From Acridotheres tristis (Eukaryota; Chordata; Aves; Passeriformes; Sturnidae): a stretch of 64,000 nucleotides of DNA. The stretch covers positions 2,976,001-3,040,000 of the forward strand of contig CM072892.1 in the NCBI GenBank assembly GCA_037013685.1. Direction: 5' to 3'. Position numbers and translations under genes: made by a program. This document shows positions 21,494-32,408 of the stretch, piece by piece. How positions within the stretch are numbered: position 1 is the first letter of the stretch; each line of letters starts with the position of its first letter. The notes below the pieces were generated by a model, which saw nothing but the letters and a program-made list of their open reading frames with translations, did no database searches and had not been told where the DNA came from.

Positions 21494-21927
21494 TGACAAA
21501 CCTTTCAGCAGGACCTGCTCCAGCCCAGTGTGATAAAGGCTTCTGTTCTATTATCGATCAAGCAAGCTAACGAGTGAGGTGTTAGCTGGGCTTATTTTCA
21601 ATTAGAGGCATTCTTACTTATTGTTACCTGCTCTGCTTCTTTGTGGGGCAACAAAAAAAACCACTTGTAAGCAGAATCAAAGCCCACCTTTCTCCCAAAC
21701 AGCCATGACCAAAAAGTACTTGAGTGGGGGCACAGTTTGTATCAACAGCAGTGAAACCTGATTTCATATTTGGCTCTTTTCTGCATAAGCAAGTCTCTGT
21801 TTTCCTCTTCCCTGCTTCCATCATGTACAGACACTGACTCAGCAGCCCAAAGGAGGCCTTTGGCAACCTGGGAGTTTCAAAGGCCATAGATTTGGTGCAG
21901 AGCTGCAAGTACTGGGATGCCTAAAGG
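21494..21927. other. Intergenic, no recognised element
   Basis: Unique sequence; nothing recognised. Confidence 0.5.
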
Positions 21928-22008
21928 AAGGTTGTCCTAGTGATGAAGGACCTGATTTGGACTTCAGAAGGTGTAGGTTCAGCTTTGTGCTTCTGTGGCA
22001 GTGACTGA
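21928..22008 (+). mobile_element. MIR/tRNA-SINE-like relic (5' part)
   Basis: CCTAGTGATGAAGGACCTG, ACTTCAGAAGGTGTAGGTTC and a CTGTGGCAGTGACTGAATCA step follow the order of the tRNA-like head and core of MIR-type SINEs, strongly diverged. Confidence 0.5.
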
Positions 22009-22386
22009 ATCATCAGGAATCTACTTTATCCAAGTGGTTAAGAGTATATTAAATAGTGAAGAGTAATTAAAAAACATAGGGAAAGGAGACAATTAGAATT
22101 AAAAGCAGGTCAAAGCCTCCATTCTGGAAGAACAAGAGCATTTTGCACCATTGTCAGAAATAAAGAAAGAAAGAAGCATTCTTAATAAACACTTCTTAAC
22201 AGGTCCTCAAATTCCAACCCAACAAACAAAAGTCTTTCAAACCCTTTCAGTGGGACTCCAAGCCCTGGTGGAGTAACAGAACATGGAGATTCTGTATGAT
22301 CTGTGATTTACAGCACATGGAACAAGTGGTGCTGCCCTGCCCATCACTGGAGAGACCCCCCTGGTGATCCACCTGTCACCCATGGC
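22009..22386. other. Intergenic, no recognised element
   Basis: A+T-rich unique sequence with an AAAG-like patch at about 22,160-22,175. Nothing else recognised. Confidence 0.5.
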
Positions 22387-22489
22387 AGAAGAAGAGGAGG
22401 AAGGAGAAGAAGGATGAGAAGAAAAAGAAGAAGGATGAGAAGAAAAAGAAGAAGGAGGAGAAGAATAGGAAGAAGAAGGGAAGAAGAAG
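22387..22489 (+). repeat. Polypurine GAA/GGA tract with a 21-bp duplication
   Basis: About 103 bases that are purine apart from three T. A 21-bp unit starting AAGGATGAGAAG occurs at 22410-22430 and again exactly at 22431-22451. The Arg/Lys-rich frame across it is a by-product of AGG/AGA/AAG triplets. Confidence 0.9.
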
Positions 22490-25400
22490 CAAAACTGAAT
22501 ATGCCTGGAACAGAGAGATTAAACACATTGTAGTCAGAGGTGGGTTTCCAGCATTTTCCAGAAATACTCATCAGGGCTTTACATTACTGGCTGGCAGCCA
22601 CGAGGCCTGTGAACTGAAGGGAGGCCAATTTCTTGACCTGCAGGTTTCAATGCAAAGACAGTCTGTCCTGTCTGATACCTTATCCAAACGATGTGGGCAA
22701 ACCAGCGTCGTACGTGCGTTCCGTGCATGTCCGATCCCACAGGCAAGCCAGCCTTTCTATTTCCTAAAATACCAGCCACCAAATACCTTACAGAGGGATA
22801 AAACTGAGGAACTGGCTCAAAAAAAAAAAAAAAAAAAAAAAAAAGGAGAAGAGGGACTTTTAGAAAAGGAATCTCTAAAAGTCCGTTTGAAGAGGGAAAA
22901 AAGCGAAATGGCAAAAAAGGAATGAGTCTGGAGACATCTTGTGTCTCTTTCTTGTATATGAAGGGGCCTTGGAAATAATGGGGTGATCACCTCCACAGAG
23001 GTCCCCCTGGGCAGAGGGTTTACAGAGGTAGAGCCCAGAGGATGAGCAGGAAGACAGACCAGGAGAGAAAACTGATATGGGAAAGAAGTGAAAACCAAGA
23101 AGGCAAATTCAGTCTGGGCAAAGGGCCAAGGCAAGGCCAAGTGCAATTCTAGAAAACAGGGCTGGAGCCAGAGGCACCAAGGTGTCATGACAGACCTGCA
23201 CTGGTCTACAGTGACAGCCCAGAATGGTGCACCTGCCAGGAGCACAGCATCACCCACACATGAAGAGAAATAGGCTTAAAAGTAGATTTTTGAACATCAG
23301 TCTCATGATGGAGGGTCTGGACCAGCACTTCCTCCTTGTGCAGGATCTGGAGTTTGCATAAGGCTGGTATCTCCCTGTACCAGCCCCCTGGGCACACTGG
23401 AGTTACACTTTGAGTCAGGAAAGGCAGAACTAAGTTAGAAGTTTCCCTGAGGTCCTGTTTGTTCCCCTGGTTTCACCCTGCATTCCTGCTCGTTCCACCT
23501 CTGTCCTGCTGACTCTGCTGCCTTTTCCCACCCTCTGTACACATACCTGATAGAGCAGCAAGCCTCAGAACCAGGTATTGTATGCAGCACCACACCCCAA
23601 TTCGAAGAAATATTGCAAAAAGCAAATGCGAGAGGTCATTTGCAAAACTGGCATCAGCTCACAAATGTTCCTTACAATGACCCAACACTGAGGGTTGCTC
23701 CATGGCTGCCAAAAAGTCACCTGTTCTTTGTCCAGAGGTCCCAACAAGTCACTTCTCTTGGGTGCAAAGTGGGGCAGGAATCCTGATGCTCATCCCCTCC
23801 AGCCCAGGCTGAGGAGAAGCTGAGTGGTGTTGGGGATTCGGGGATTGCAGGATAAAAACGAAGTGGATTAAGACAGATGTTTGAAGAGAAGAGGATAAAA
23901 TGAGAAGGTCAAAGAGGACTTAGAGTCCATGAGTATTGACTTGAGTCAGGAATAGTGGAGAAAAACCATAGACCCAAAGCACAAAACAGCAAGGTGGGAT
24001 TGACAGAATCTCCCTCAGAGTGGTGCCACATGGAGAGCTTGGACTTGCAAATCTGTTGTGTGATTTTTTCTGTCTCTTGGGAGAGAACAGCCCCAGAACA
24101 GCCACCATTCCTTTTTCACAGGTTCTCCAACTGTTAAGCCACCAGGAGCCCAGGATGAGCCCACCACAGGAGGTGCCTTGACACGGATGGCACAACTGGA
24201 TCACTTCCATCGTGTTTTCTGATGGAGAAGAGGGACTGGAAGCAGATTCCTGAATGTATCTATGGGGTTGAGAATGGCTATGAGCTGGGGGCTGAGCAAG
24301 AGTCACCAGGACTTTGGAGACCCAAGTATTGTGCCTGTGCTTGCAGGAGGTGCACAGCTCCAGTGTCTCAGAGTAAATCACAATCCACTCTCAACCCTTT
24401 CCAGAATACAGAGAATTTATCTCACCCAGCATCATCCCTTCCCTCTCCACACAGGATCACCCTTGCCCTGCTGGGTAAAAACTCCTTTCACCCAAACCAG
24501 CAAAACTCAAAGTCCAATCTAAATAAAAACCCCAAAATTCTCAAACCTGAAATAAACCCCAAAAGCACAGCAGTGTACAAAAGGCATTTTTAAAACAAAA
24601 ACTAACGAAAGGCTGGGCTCTGTTCTGTTGCTTGAGGCATGTAAATGCTCTGTTCATACATTTCAAACTCTTCCCAGCAACAGAGCTCCCAAAGCACTTT
24701 GTGTGTGGGGTGAGCAGCTCCCTGTCTCCCATGGCAGAGGGCACACACACTGATCTGGCTCGCGTTACTCAGCAGGATCAGATGATAGATGAAGATCCAT
24801 GATGCTGAGCACCAGCTCACGGGTCAAAGTCTTCTGTCTGAAAATCCCCCTGCACCTTTCTTTTCCAAAGTAGAAGCCCTTCATTCTCCAAAGGCTTTTG
24901 TTGCTACCAAGCTTTGTGTACTGACACATCCCTGCTGGAGCAAGATTACAGCACAAGAGAATTGAATTGGCACTGTATGTTACAGCTCACATAATCTCTT
25001 GTTTTTTGGTTTGGTTTTTTTTTTTTTTTTTGGTATAATAAAATCTTTTGTAAAACTGTTCATTCTATTGCCCCATGAGAGATGAATTGTAAATCCAGCC
25101 AAAAAAAACCCTACCCCACATCCCTGGATCATAGGAAGTGTAGATTTGTCACCTTTCAGTCTCTTTGTATGCTGTTAGATTTTCTCCCTGTAATTTTATG
25201 CTGCTCAGGCACATAATGACCTAAGTGGTCCCAGGAGAGATGAATTGACATCCTCTAAATTTAAAAAAAAAAAAAATTAAAAAAAAAGGTGTTCATTTGC
25301 AATTTACCTTACCTGACTTGTTTAAAGTGTTATCAGAATGCAAGCACCTACTTTCTTCTCTTCATTTTCACAAGATATCCAAGATTTGCTTGAATTGAGA

Positions 25401-27282
25401 ATGTCTAAAGCCTCAGGCATGATCCTGGGTGTTCTCAAGACTTAAATGCCACTGCTTAAAGAGTTAAAGATCTAGATGGCTGCACTAAGAGGATGATAAA
25501 CTAATCACTCACTCACTGCTGGTGAGCCTGGTGTCATTTACTGAAACATGGAATGCATTTAACAACGTAAGAGAAACTCCATGCAGTGCAAAAGCCAAAG
25601 ACTATTGTTAGATTGTCAGGGTTTACTTTGGAGAAAGTCCTCAGTCTAATTACCTGCGTTTAAGCAACAGAAGTATTTTTGCCCTCGTTGAAGAAGTTCA
25701 CATTTTCCTTTCAAGCCAACGGATGGTTTGGGATTTTTTTAATGCTACTAAGGATTGCAGATTCTGTTCAGGGGGCTACAAAAATTGAAGACAGGGACTA
25801 GGTAAAAGAAATAATTCTTCCAGGGAGCAAGTAAAAAATGTTTCCTATCCTTATAGCCATGAGAAAAGTAGAAATAATAATTAGAGTACTAGTTCTGAAC
25901 ATTTACCTATTGATTTGTGTCTTCCAGTGCTGTGAAATGGCTGGAAAGAAAAGACAGCTCTCAGCACTCAACAGAAATACGTGTTTAAAAGCCACACTCT
26001 TTTTTAGTGCTACTGGAAAAAAATGCTTTAAATCCTTTTTACTGCAATCTCTGAGCTTTGGAAGAGGAGGCAGAGCAGGTCCAACATTTTGCTTTTGCAT
26101 TTTTTGCACCAGAATTTGGTGAGTATTGACAATTTCTCTTCAAACGAGATCTCAGTTAAAGATCAAGATACCAAACATGAATAAAACATCAAAGGGATTT
26201 TGTGGAGCTCACCCACTGGACATCCAAACTGCAAATATCACTTTATTCTCTTTTACTCTATTAAACTTCGAACAGTACAGTTGGTAGAGGAACAGCTGGT
26301 ACAGGACCCTGTCCCAGCACACCAAATCCCAGAGCTACTCCCAGGGGATGCCACCAAAAGTTTTTTGCTGATGGGAAAGCAAGGCCTGGAGTGACAGAGC
26401 CAAAATGAAGGTGTGACCATAACTCATCGTGGTGGATCAGTGTCACTTTGACCCAGCAAACACGGGCAAAAACAGGCAGTGCAGTGAGTGCAGTGACATC
26501 AGCACATCCTGGCAGACAAACCACCCTCCTGAGACTCTGGCTGAGTGCTCTGATGTGGCCATGGCACATCCCTGCACACCAGTGTCAGTCTGACCTGGTA
26601 AACACAGGTGATAAAAGCAGAGGAAGCAGCAGGAGCTTAGCAAGTGTTAACTGCTTACCTGTTCTGCACAGACTCACAGTGCTCCCCAGCTCGGGCAGAG
26701 CTTGTCCCATGGCTCTGGTGCTGTCACCCAAATGACTTCTGAGGAGGAGAAGGAGGAGGCAGAAACACCTTCTAATGACACCTGCCTTCATAACAAGCCT
26801 GGCAAGACAGCACATGATCATTTTCCCTGCTGGGTGATGGCTGGTGGCTCAGGCAGTTCTGCTGACCTTGGTCAGGGCAGTCTCTGAAGAAGTAAGCAAA
26901 GCTCCAGCCTCAACCAAAGGATCAAAATGCAGATGTACGGGTGGAAATTCAACTGATCAAACAGAGATGTCCTCAGCATCATCCTGAAATGAACATCAAA
27001 AATAGATCAGATTGTTCTCAAGCAGTGGCTATTCCCCTGCACACCTAAAGGAGAATCCAAATGAGTAAGTCAGGTGTTGCTGTGCACACTGCAGAGATCT
27101 AAAGGCAGCAAAGAGAAATGCTATTCAAAGGAACCTGCTCTTCCTGTTGTGTAAACCTCTCCCTCTACAAAGAGGCAACATTTTCCCTAGGAACTGTGTG
27201 ACAACACTTGCCTCACTGCACTGCGTGAAAGACAGAGCAAACACTTTCAGATCAGTGGGACCAAGACGTGTTTTTTTAACAC
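22490..27282. other. Long intergenic stretch with homopolymers, no CR1
   Basis: About 4.8 kb without a clear CR1 copy. It has a 25-base A run (22,820-22,844), a T run (25,017-25,031), an A-rich stretch (25,262-25,288) and a decayed direct repeat at 26,434-26,625. A+T-rich unique sequence at 25,300-26,200 may hold regulatory DNA. No exon recognised. Confidence 0.5.
22820..22844. repeat. Poly(A) homopolymer
   Basis: An uninterrupted run of about 25 A. No processed-gene body or CR1 sequence is recognised upstream; avian CR1 does not end in poly(A). Confidence 0.9.
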
Positions 27283-27564
27283 GGGCATGGAGTGACAGGA
27301 CAAGGGGGAATGGCTTTAAAATGACAGAAGGCAGGGTCAGATTGGAGATTACTAAGAAATTCTTCCCTGTGAGGGTGGGGAGGCTCTGGCACAGGGTGCC
27401 CAGAGAAGCTGTGGCTGCCCCTGGATCCCTGGAAGGTTTCCAGGCCAGACTGGACAGGGCTTGGAGCAGCCTGGGATAGGAGAAGGTGTCCCTGTCCATG
27501 GCAGGGGGTAGAACAAGATGGTCTTTAATGTCCCTTCCAACCCAAACCATTCTAGGATTCTATA
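27283..27564 (+). mobile_element. CR1 LINE 3' fragment
   Basis: One of the most complete tails here: GACAGGACAAGGGGGAATGG, TTCTTCCCTGTGAGGGTGGG, CAGGGTGCCCAGAGAAGCTG, TGGATCCCTGGAAG, TGTCCCTGTCCATGGCAGGG and AACCATTCTAGGATTCTAT. Confidence 0.95.
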
Positions 27565-27819
27565 ATAAGAACTGGGGAACTTCTGAAATACACTCACAGC
27601 TCCACAGACCACAATTGCTACTGCAGAACAAACCGTTTCTATTTCATCTATATGTGCATGATTTTAGGACCTGAAAAACTGCTGCCCTTGTAATTCTCAG
27701 CAGCTAATAAAAACCCTTGTTAGCAACATCTGGACACAAGATAAGGGAACCTTGCTAGGAAACATGAGACATTCAACAGGTTTCTGCAGTGGGTTCTTCA
27801 TCAATCCTCTGAGGACTCT
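27565..27819. other. Intergenic, no recognised element
   Basis: Short unique spacer; nothing recognised. Confidence 0.5.
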
Positions 27820-27890
27820 GCTCCAAAAATCCACTGAGGTGTTGGGGTGTTTTTCCATTGACTTCACTGGGCTCCAAACCAAGACCTAAA
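27820..27890. repeat. Ancient palindromic repeat relic
   Basis: CCATTGACTTCACTGGGCTC preceded by AATCCACTGAGGTG gives the partly self-complementary pattern of an old sauropsid repeat with CCATTGACTTCAATGGG at its centre. I know the pattern from other reptile and bird DNA but cannot name the family. Confidence 0.45.
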
Positions 27891-27999
27891 GCCTCCCTGC
27901 TGTGCCTTGGACATTTATTTGTGTTTGATCTGTAATAAGATCTTTCATTTCTCTTATTCCTGTAAAAACAAATAAAGCCAGAGCACAAGAAAGCAACTA

Positions 28000-28115
28000 A
28001 ACACATGCTTAGCTTTAAGCATATCCCTAAACCCACTCACTTAAAGTCCTTAATTCTGTGGACTCCTGGGAAAGAAAAGCACATGCTTAAAGTTAAACAC
28101 GTGCTTGGGGTCTTT
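28000..28115. repeat. Ancient palindromic (MITE-like) repeat
   Basis: Left arm ACACATGCTTAGCTTTAAGC at 28001-28020 and right arm GCACATGCTTAAAGTTAAAC at 28079-28098 are inverted relative to each other with few mismatches, around a spacer of about 55 bases. Half of the same motif recurs at 49,266-49,310. The structure suggests a non-autonomous DNA transposon relic; family unknown. Confidence 0.55.
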
Positions 28116-30247
28116 GCTAATTAGTGATGGCCTTGTGTCTTACAGGGCCCTAAACACTTCTTAGAGCATCTGGGGTTTTAGGGCCCATATGGGAGAAATT
28201 ACATGGAGACCATCTCAAAAGTGCAACTTTCAGTATTGTATCTGATGCTGGAAGCCTGTCTTTAGTGGCTTTCAGACTGATTCTGTTACAACACCATTTA
28301 CAACTAGTTGAGGAAAGAGTTTCTTAGATATTTGCAAAAATAAGAATATCTAAAACCAGACCCTGTCCTTGGCTAATACCACAATACCATCCCATCAGGA
28401 TGATCTGTCTAATCAAACTAAAACTCCTTTTTGGAATGGATGTACTTACTGGCATCTCAAGACCAAAACTGTCTCACTTCAGCCAAAGTTTTGTCCCTGA
28501 CATCCTTCACTTTGCTCAGGGGATGAGTCTGGCTCTGGAAGACAAGTGAGCCTTTACCTTTGGGTCAGGCAGCAAATGGAAAAACATTCCCAGTAAACTG
28601 CACAGAGCAAAAAGCATTTTTCCTCACTGCACCATGTTTATTTTGAACCTCTGCTGAAGTGTTAGAACTCTCAGCTATCTTGATAAGACAAAGCCTGAAA
28701 TGTAACGTGTCTGACAAGTCAAATCAGTGTTGTTCCCAACGAGAGAACATTGGGGAAGTTTCTTCACAAAACACATGCTAGCTAGCAGGAAACCTCTCAC
28801 CTTGTCAGCATCTCCTGCACAAGGACTGAAACTTCTCTGTCCGTGGCTCTTGCACTGTCTCTTACGTCTTCCTGAACTCTTTTCCGAGGTGCATCAGTGC
28901 ACTCGGCTTCAGGTGCTCTTGGACTTTGGGCTCTTTCTAAAATGTTATGATGTCCCCTGTTTATAGGATCATTGCTCTGCAAGCTGAACAAGGAGGCCAT
29001 GTCCATGAGTGAGGAGTCTGGATCAGATGTGAGCACACAACATTTCCCTCAACTGCCAAAGCAGCCTGGTGCTCCTGCTGGCTTTCCTATTTATACAGCC
29101 TGTGGGAGGACAGGTGATATCTGAACCCAGCATAAAACCTTCAGAAGAACTTTTATTTTTTTTTTTCTGAAAGAAAAGTGATTGTTTGAATGCTTTACAT
29201 CACATGGCTGCAGTGCCTTTGATGTGAAACTAGATTAACCACAGCTTCACACTTACCTCTGAGGAACAGGGAAGTTGTGAGTCAAAGCATCAACCATCAG
29301 AACCACCACAAACAAAAAGCTGCTGCAGGCTGTGCTTGCCTAGAAGCACCAGCAGCACAGTCCTCCCCAGTCCCAGGTCTAGTTAAACACCTAAAATAAC
29401 CTCAGCTTAGCCCTTGATGTTTCAAGGATGGAAAGGAGGATAAACACAGGGAGCTTCTCCTGGATCCTTCTGCAGCCCCAGTTTTTAAGTTGGTGATTTC
29501 CTAAACTCTCTGATTCTTCAGTGCTCAAGATCCAGCTTATAGTGACTGTACAGAATAGATGAAACTTTTGCAGGAGGCATCAGATCCACCTTCTCTCAAC
29601 CTCAAAACAGTAGATGCAAAGCAAAAAGGCCCAGGGTGTCCATCTAATGATAATGCCTTGGATGGTTTTTGCAGCTGAAACAGCTGAACTGGTATTTCCA
29701 ATGTTCTCTGAGCAGCCCATGTAATAAAGGAGAATTTACAACCAAAAACTCATCAACATCTTCTGTGCTGAGTCTCTGATTGCATTAAATGTCCTGGATT
29801 TATGATCCACTTTTAAATTACTTTTTGGGGATGACCTATATCACTTGTTGGAGAACAAGGGTTGATATGACTGCAGGCAAGCTGATTTTAGAAAGTCTGC
29901 ATGAAGGACATACCATACAATTTCAAATTACTCTCTGGTACCCTACTCTGTGCTTTTCCAGAGACCACTGTCCCCACAGCTTGTGGAAATAAAATACTGT
30001 CTTCCTTCTTATAGTAAATAGGTAAAAGTTTTTCCCAAGAAAGTTGGGAAAAGAAAATTGTATTCAATACACTTCCTAAACCCAAGGAAGAATGGAAGGC
30101 TGTACTCTCTGTAGACCTCAGAAAATTCACTTCTTTCACCACCAGATTCCTGTTCCCAATGCTAACTCTAACCTCTCTGTTTCCCTTCCTTTCCACACAA
30201 GATTGATTCACAGAACTTGATTTAAAGGATGTTTATTTCCATAACAA
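28116..30247. other. Intergenic, no recognised element
   Basis: Unique sequence. A 79-codon minus-strand frame (28,797-29,036) has fairly protein-like composition but no recognisable domain and no clear flanking splice sites. Nothing else was identified. Confidence 0.5.
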
Positions 30248-30476
30248 AAATGATCAGGGGTCTAGAAAACATGACCTATGAGGAAAGATTGAAAGAATTG
30301 GGTTTGTTTAGTCTAGAGAAGAAAAGACTGAGGGGGAGACATGATAACAGCCTTCAACTATGTAAAAGGTTGTTGCAGATAGGAAGGTAATAAATTGTTC
30401 TCCATGTCCACTGGGTATAAGACAAGAAATAATGGGTTTAAATTGCAGCAAGGAGGATATAGGTCAAGCATTAGAC
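30248..30476 (+). mobile_element. Ancient CR1 LINE fragment (mid-3' region)
   Basis: GATCAGGGGTCTAGAAAACA, ATGAGGAAAGATTGAAAGAA, GGGAGACATGATAACAGCCT and GGGTTTAAATTGCAGCAAGG follow the CR1 region just before the common tail. It is more diverged than the other copies and lacks the 3' end. Confidence 0.85.
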
Positions 30477-32290
30477 ACGTTTCCTAAGAGGAAGGACAGG
30501 TGAGAACTGGAGTAAATTAGTCAATGAGTTACAGACTCTGCTGTCACCAGGAATGGCTCAGACGTGGCAAATCTTGCCTTGGGGTAGAGGGAGGGATCAT
30601 CTCTCAAGGTCCTCTCTGCCCCTTTTTCTACTGGTCTATAGTTATACCAGTCAAAATGATCAAAAGTATGTTTGGTCCAAAGAAAGGAAAGACAAAAATC
30701 TTTCTTGAGCCCTCCCTGAGATTTTTACTGCTGGTTTTATCTGTAGCTGCAGTGCATTTGAAGGCATCCACATTCATTTCTATTTAGACAATTAAGGAAA
30801 AGACAATTTTTACAGCCCTATGCCCCAGCACATGTTTTCTGTTGTGGTTCATGCTATAAAATGATGTGTCTGCACTCTGTTCCAAACCTTTGCTCCAGGT
30901 GAGACAACCCACACAACCCCAGAGCACGGGCTGGGTTTGGATGTTGGATCTCAGCTCTGCTCATACCAGTTGTGTCAACCCCTCCAGTTCACCTCCAGTG
31001 CAAAGGACAATGGAGTAAAAAACCAACCTCTCTGGCCAGTGAAGAAAAGATGATATGGCCAGCAAAGAAACATCTTCTTTTGGCATTTAATGGAAGCAAA
31101 ATGGTTCTGGATCCACTCATTACTTTTTTTGTGTTTCATCTGCAAAGCAAAATTTGTCAATGTGAGTGAGGCACAATATCTTCAGCCATTTATATTTAAT
31201 AAAGTTTTTATGATACATTGTTTTCATTATTTTAATTTACTTTCAAATGGCAAAAAATTACCTTACCTGTGGAGGTCTGGGTTGCCATCATACTTGAGGA
31301 CAAACATTATAATTCAATCTGATTTAAATGTTTCAAATAGCTATCCCAGTCAACAAAAAACAGTTTTACACTGGTCAAACCTAAAGGCTTACTGTGTCAA
31401 GCCCAGCTGCAGTTTACCTTCCATAAAAAGAAAAAAAAAAAACAAAATCAGAAAAGGCAAGAATATTTGTATGAATCTTTGTTTATATGTTCTGATTGTT
31501 CATCTGAGATTAATTTTTGAAACTGGATCATTGCATTTCTAAAGTGGTTTATGCATACACACATCCCCATGTGTATGCAACCTACCAAAAATAAATGGAA
31601 CATTATATTTCAGGACAAAAAAGCATTTAGTACCATGAGATTTTTTTTAAGAAAACCTCTTTTCTCTCTAAATTCATGTTATTAAACATGTGCAGACAAC
31701 AATAGCACTCAACATTTCATAAAACCTGTTCTTCCTTCAGGTTTCCACCTCAGCTTCCTATAGAAGAGCTGCAAATCCTACAGGTCCTGCTCAGCTGGGC
31801 TGGTCTGAAAACAGGGTTTGTCTCCATCTGCTGGTGTTTCAGCTTTTAGAGTCTCAAATGTCTGAAAAATAGTAATATTTTTCAAAAGATTCGAGAAATT
31901 CAGCAGATAGTCATCAGTAAGTTCTCTAACTCCTAATTATTACTACTGAGACCAAGTCTCGTCTGTAGGGCTGGATGCCATTAAGTAAAGTCATGTTGAT
32001 ATATTGATGCTGATTAGGAATTTATTTTCTCTACTCACACTGATTTAAAATTCTTCTTTTTTTTCTGATATTAGATAACTTCCTGCTTGAATCAACCCAC
32101 CAGGGAGGGTGACAGATTTATACTCAGGGTAAAACCCTACATCATCACCATCCAAGTCACCAACCATGAAGCACAGGTGTCCACCTGTGAGACTTGATCC
32201 TTTGACTTTGGAATGACAAAATCATCAGGAATATTCCCATTAGGCAGGGCTGCTTCCCTCCATTGATGCCAAAATGTGACAAGAGCCCCA
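30477..32290. other. Intergenic, A+T-rich
   Basis: Unique sequence with A+T-rich sections at 31,080-31,720 and 31,850-32,090. No exon or repeat family recognised. Confidence 0.5.
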
Positions 32291-32408
32291 AGATCCCTGG
32301 AAGTGAGGCTTGGAGCAGCCTGGGATAGTGGAAGGTGTCCCTGCCCATGGCAGGGGTGGAATGGGATGGTCTCAGGTCCCTTCCAACCCAAACCAGTCTG
32401 GGATTCCA
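32291..32408 (+). mobile_element. CR1 LINE 3' tail with internal deletion
   Basis: GATCCCTGGAAGTG joins directly to AGGCTTGGAGCAGCC, skipping the CCAAGGCCAGG...GGGC segment present in sister copies. It then has GGTGTCCCTGCCCATGGCAG and CCCAAACCAGTCTGGGATTC. Confidence 0.93.

Noticed and set aside
22303..22533. Arg/Lys-rich small protein
   Set aside because: Product of a polypurine repeat; no gene context.
22820..22844. Processed pseudogene ending in poly(A), likewise at 40,125-40,150
   Set aside because: No recognisable gene sequence upstream and no target-site duplication noticed.
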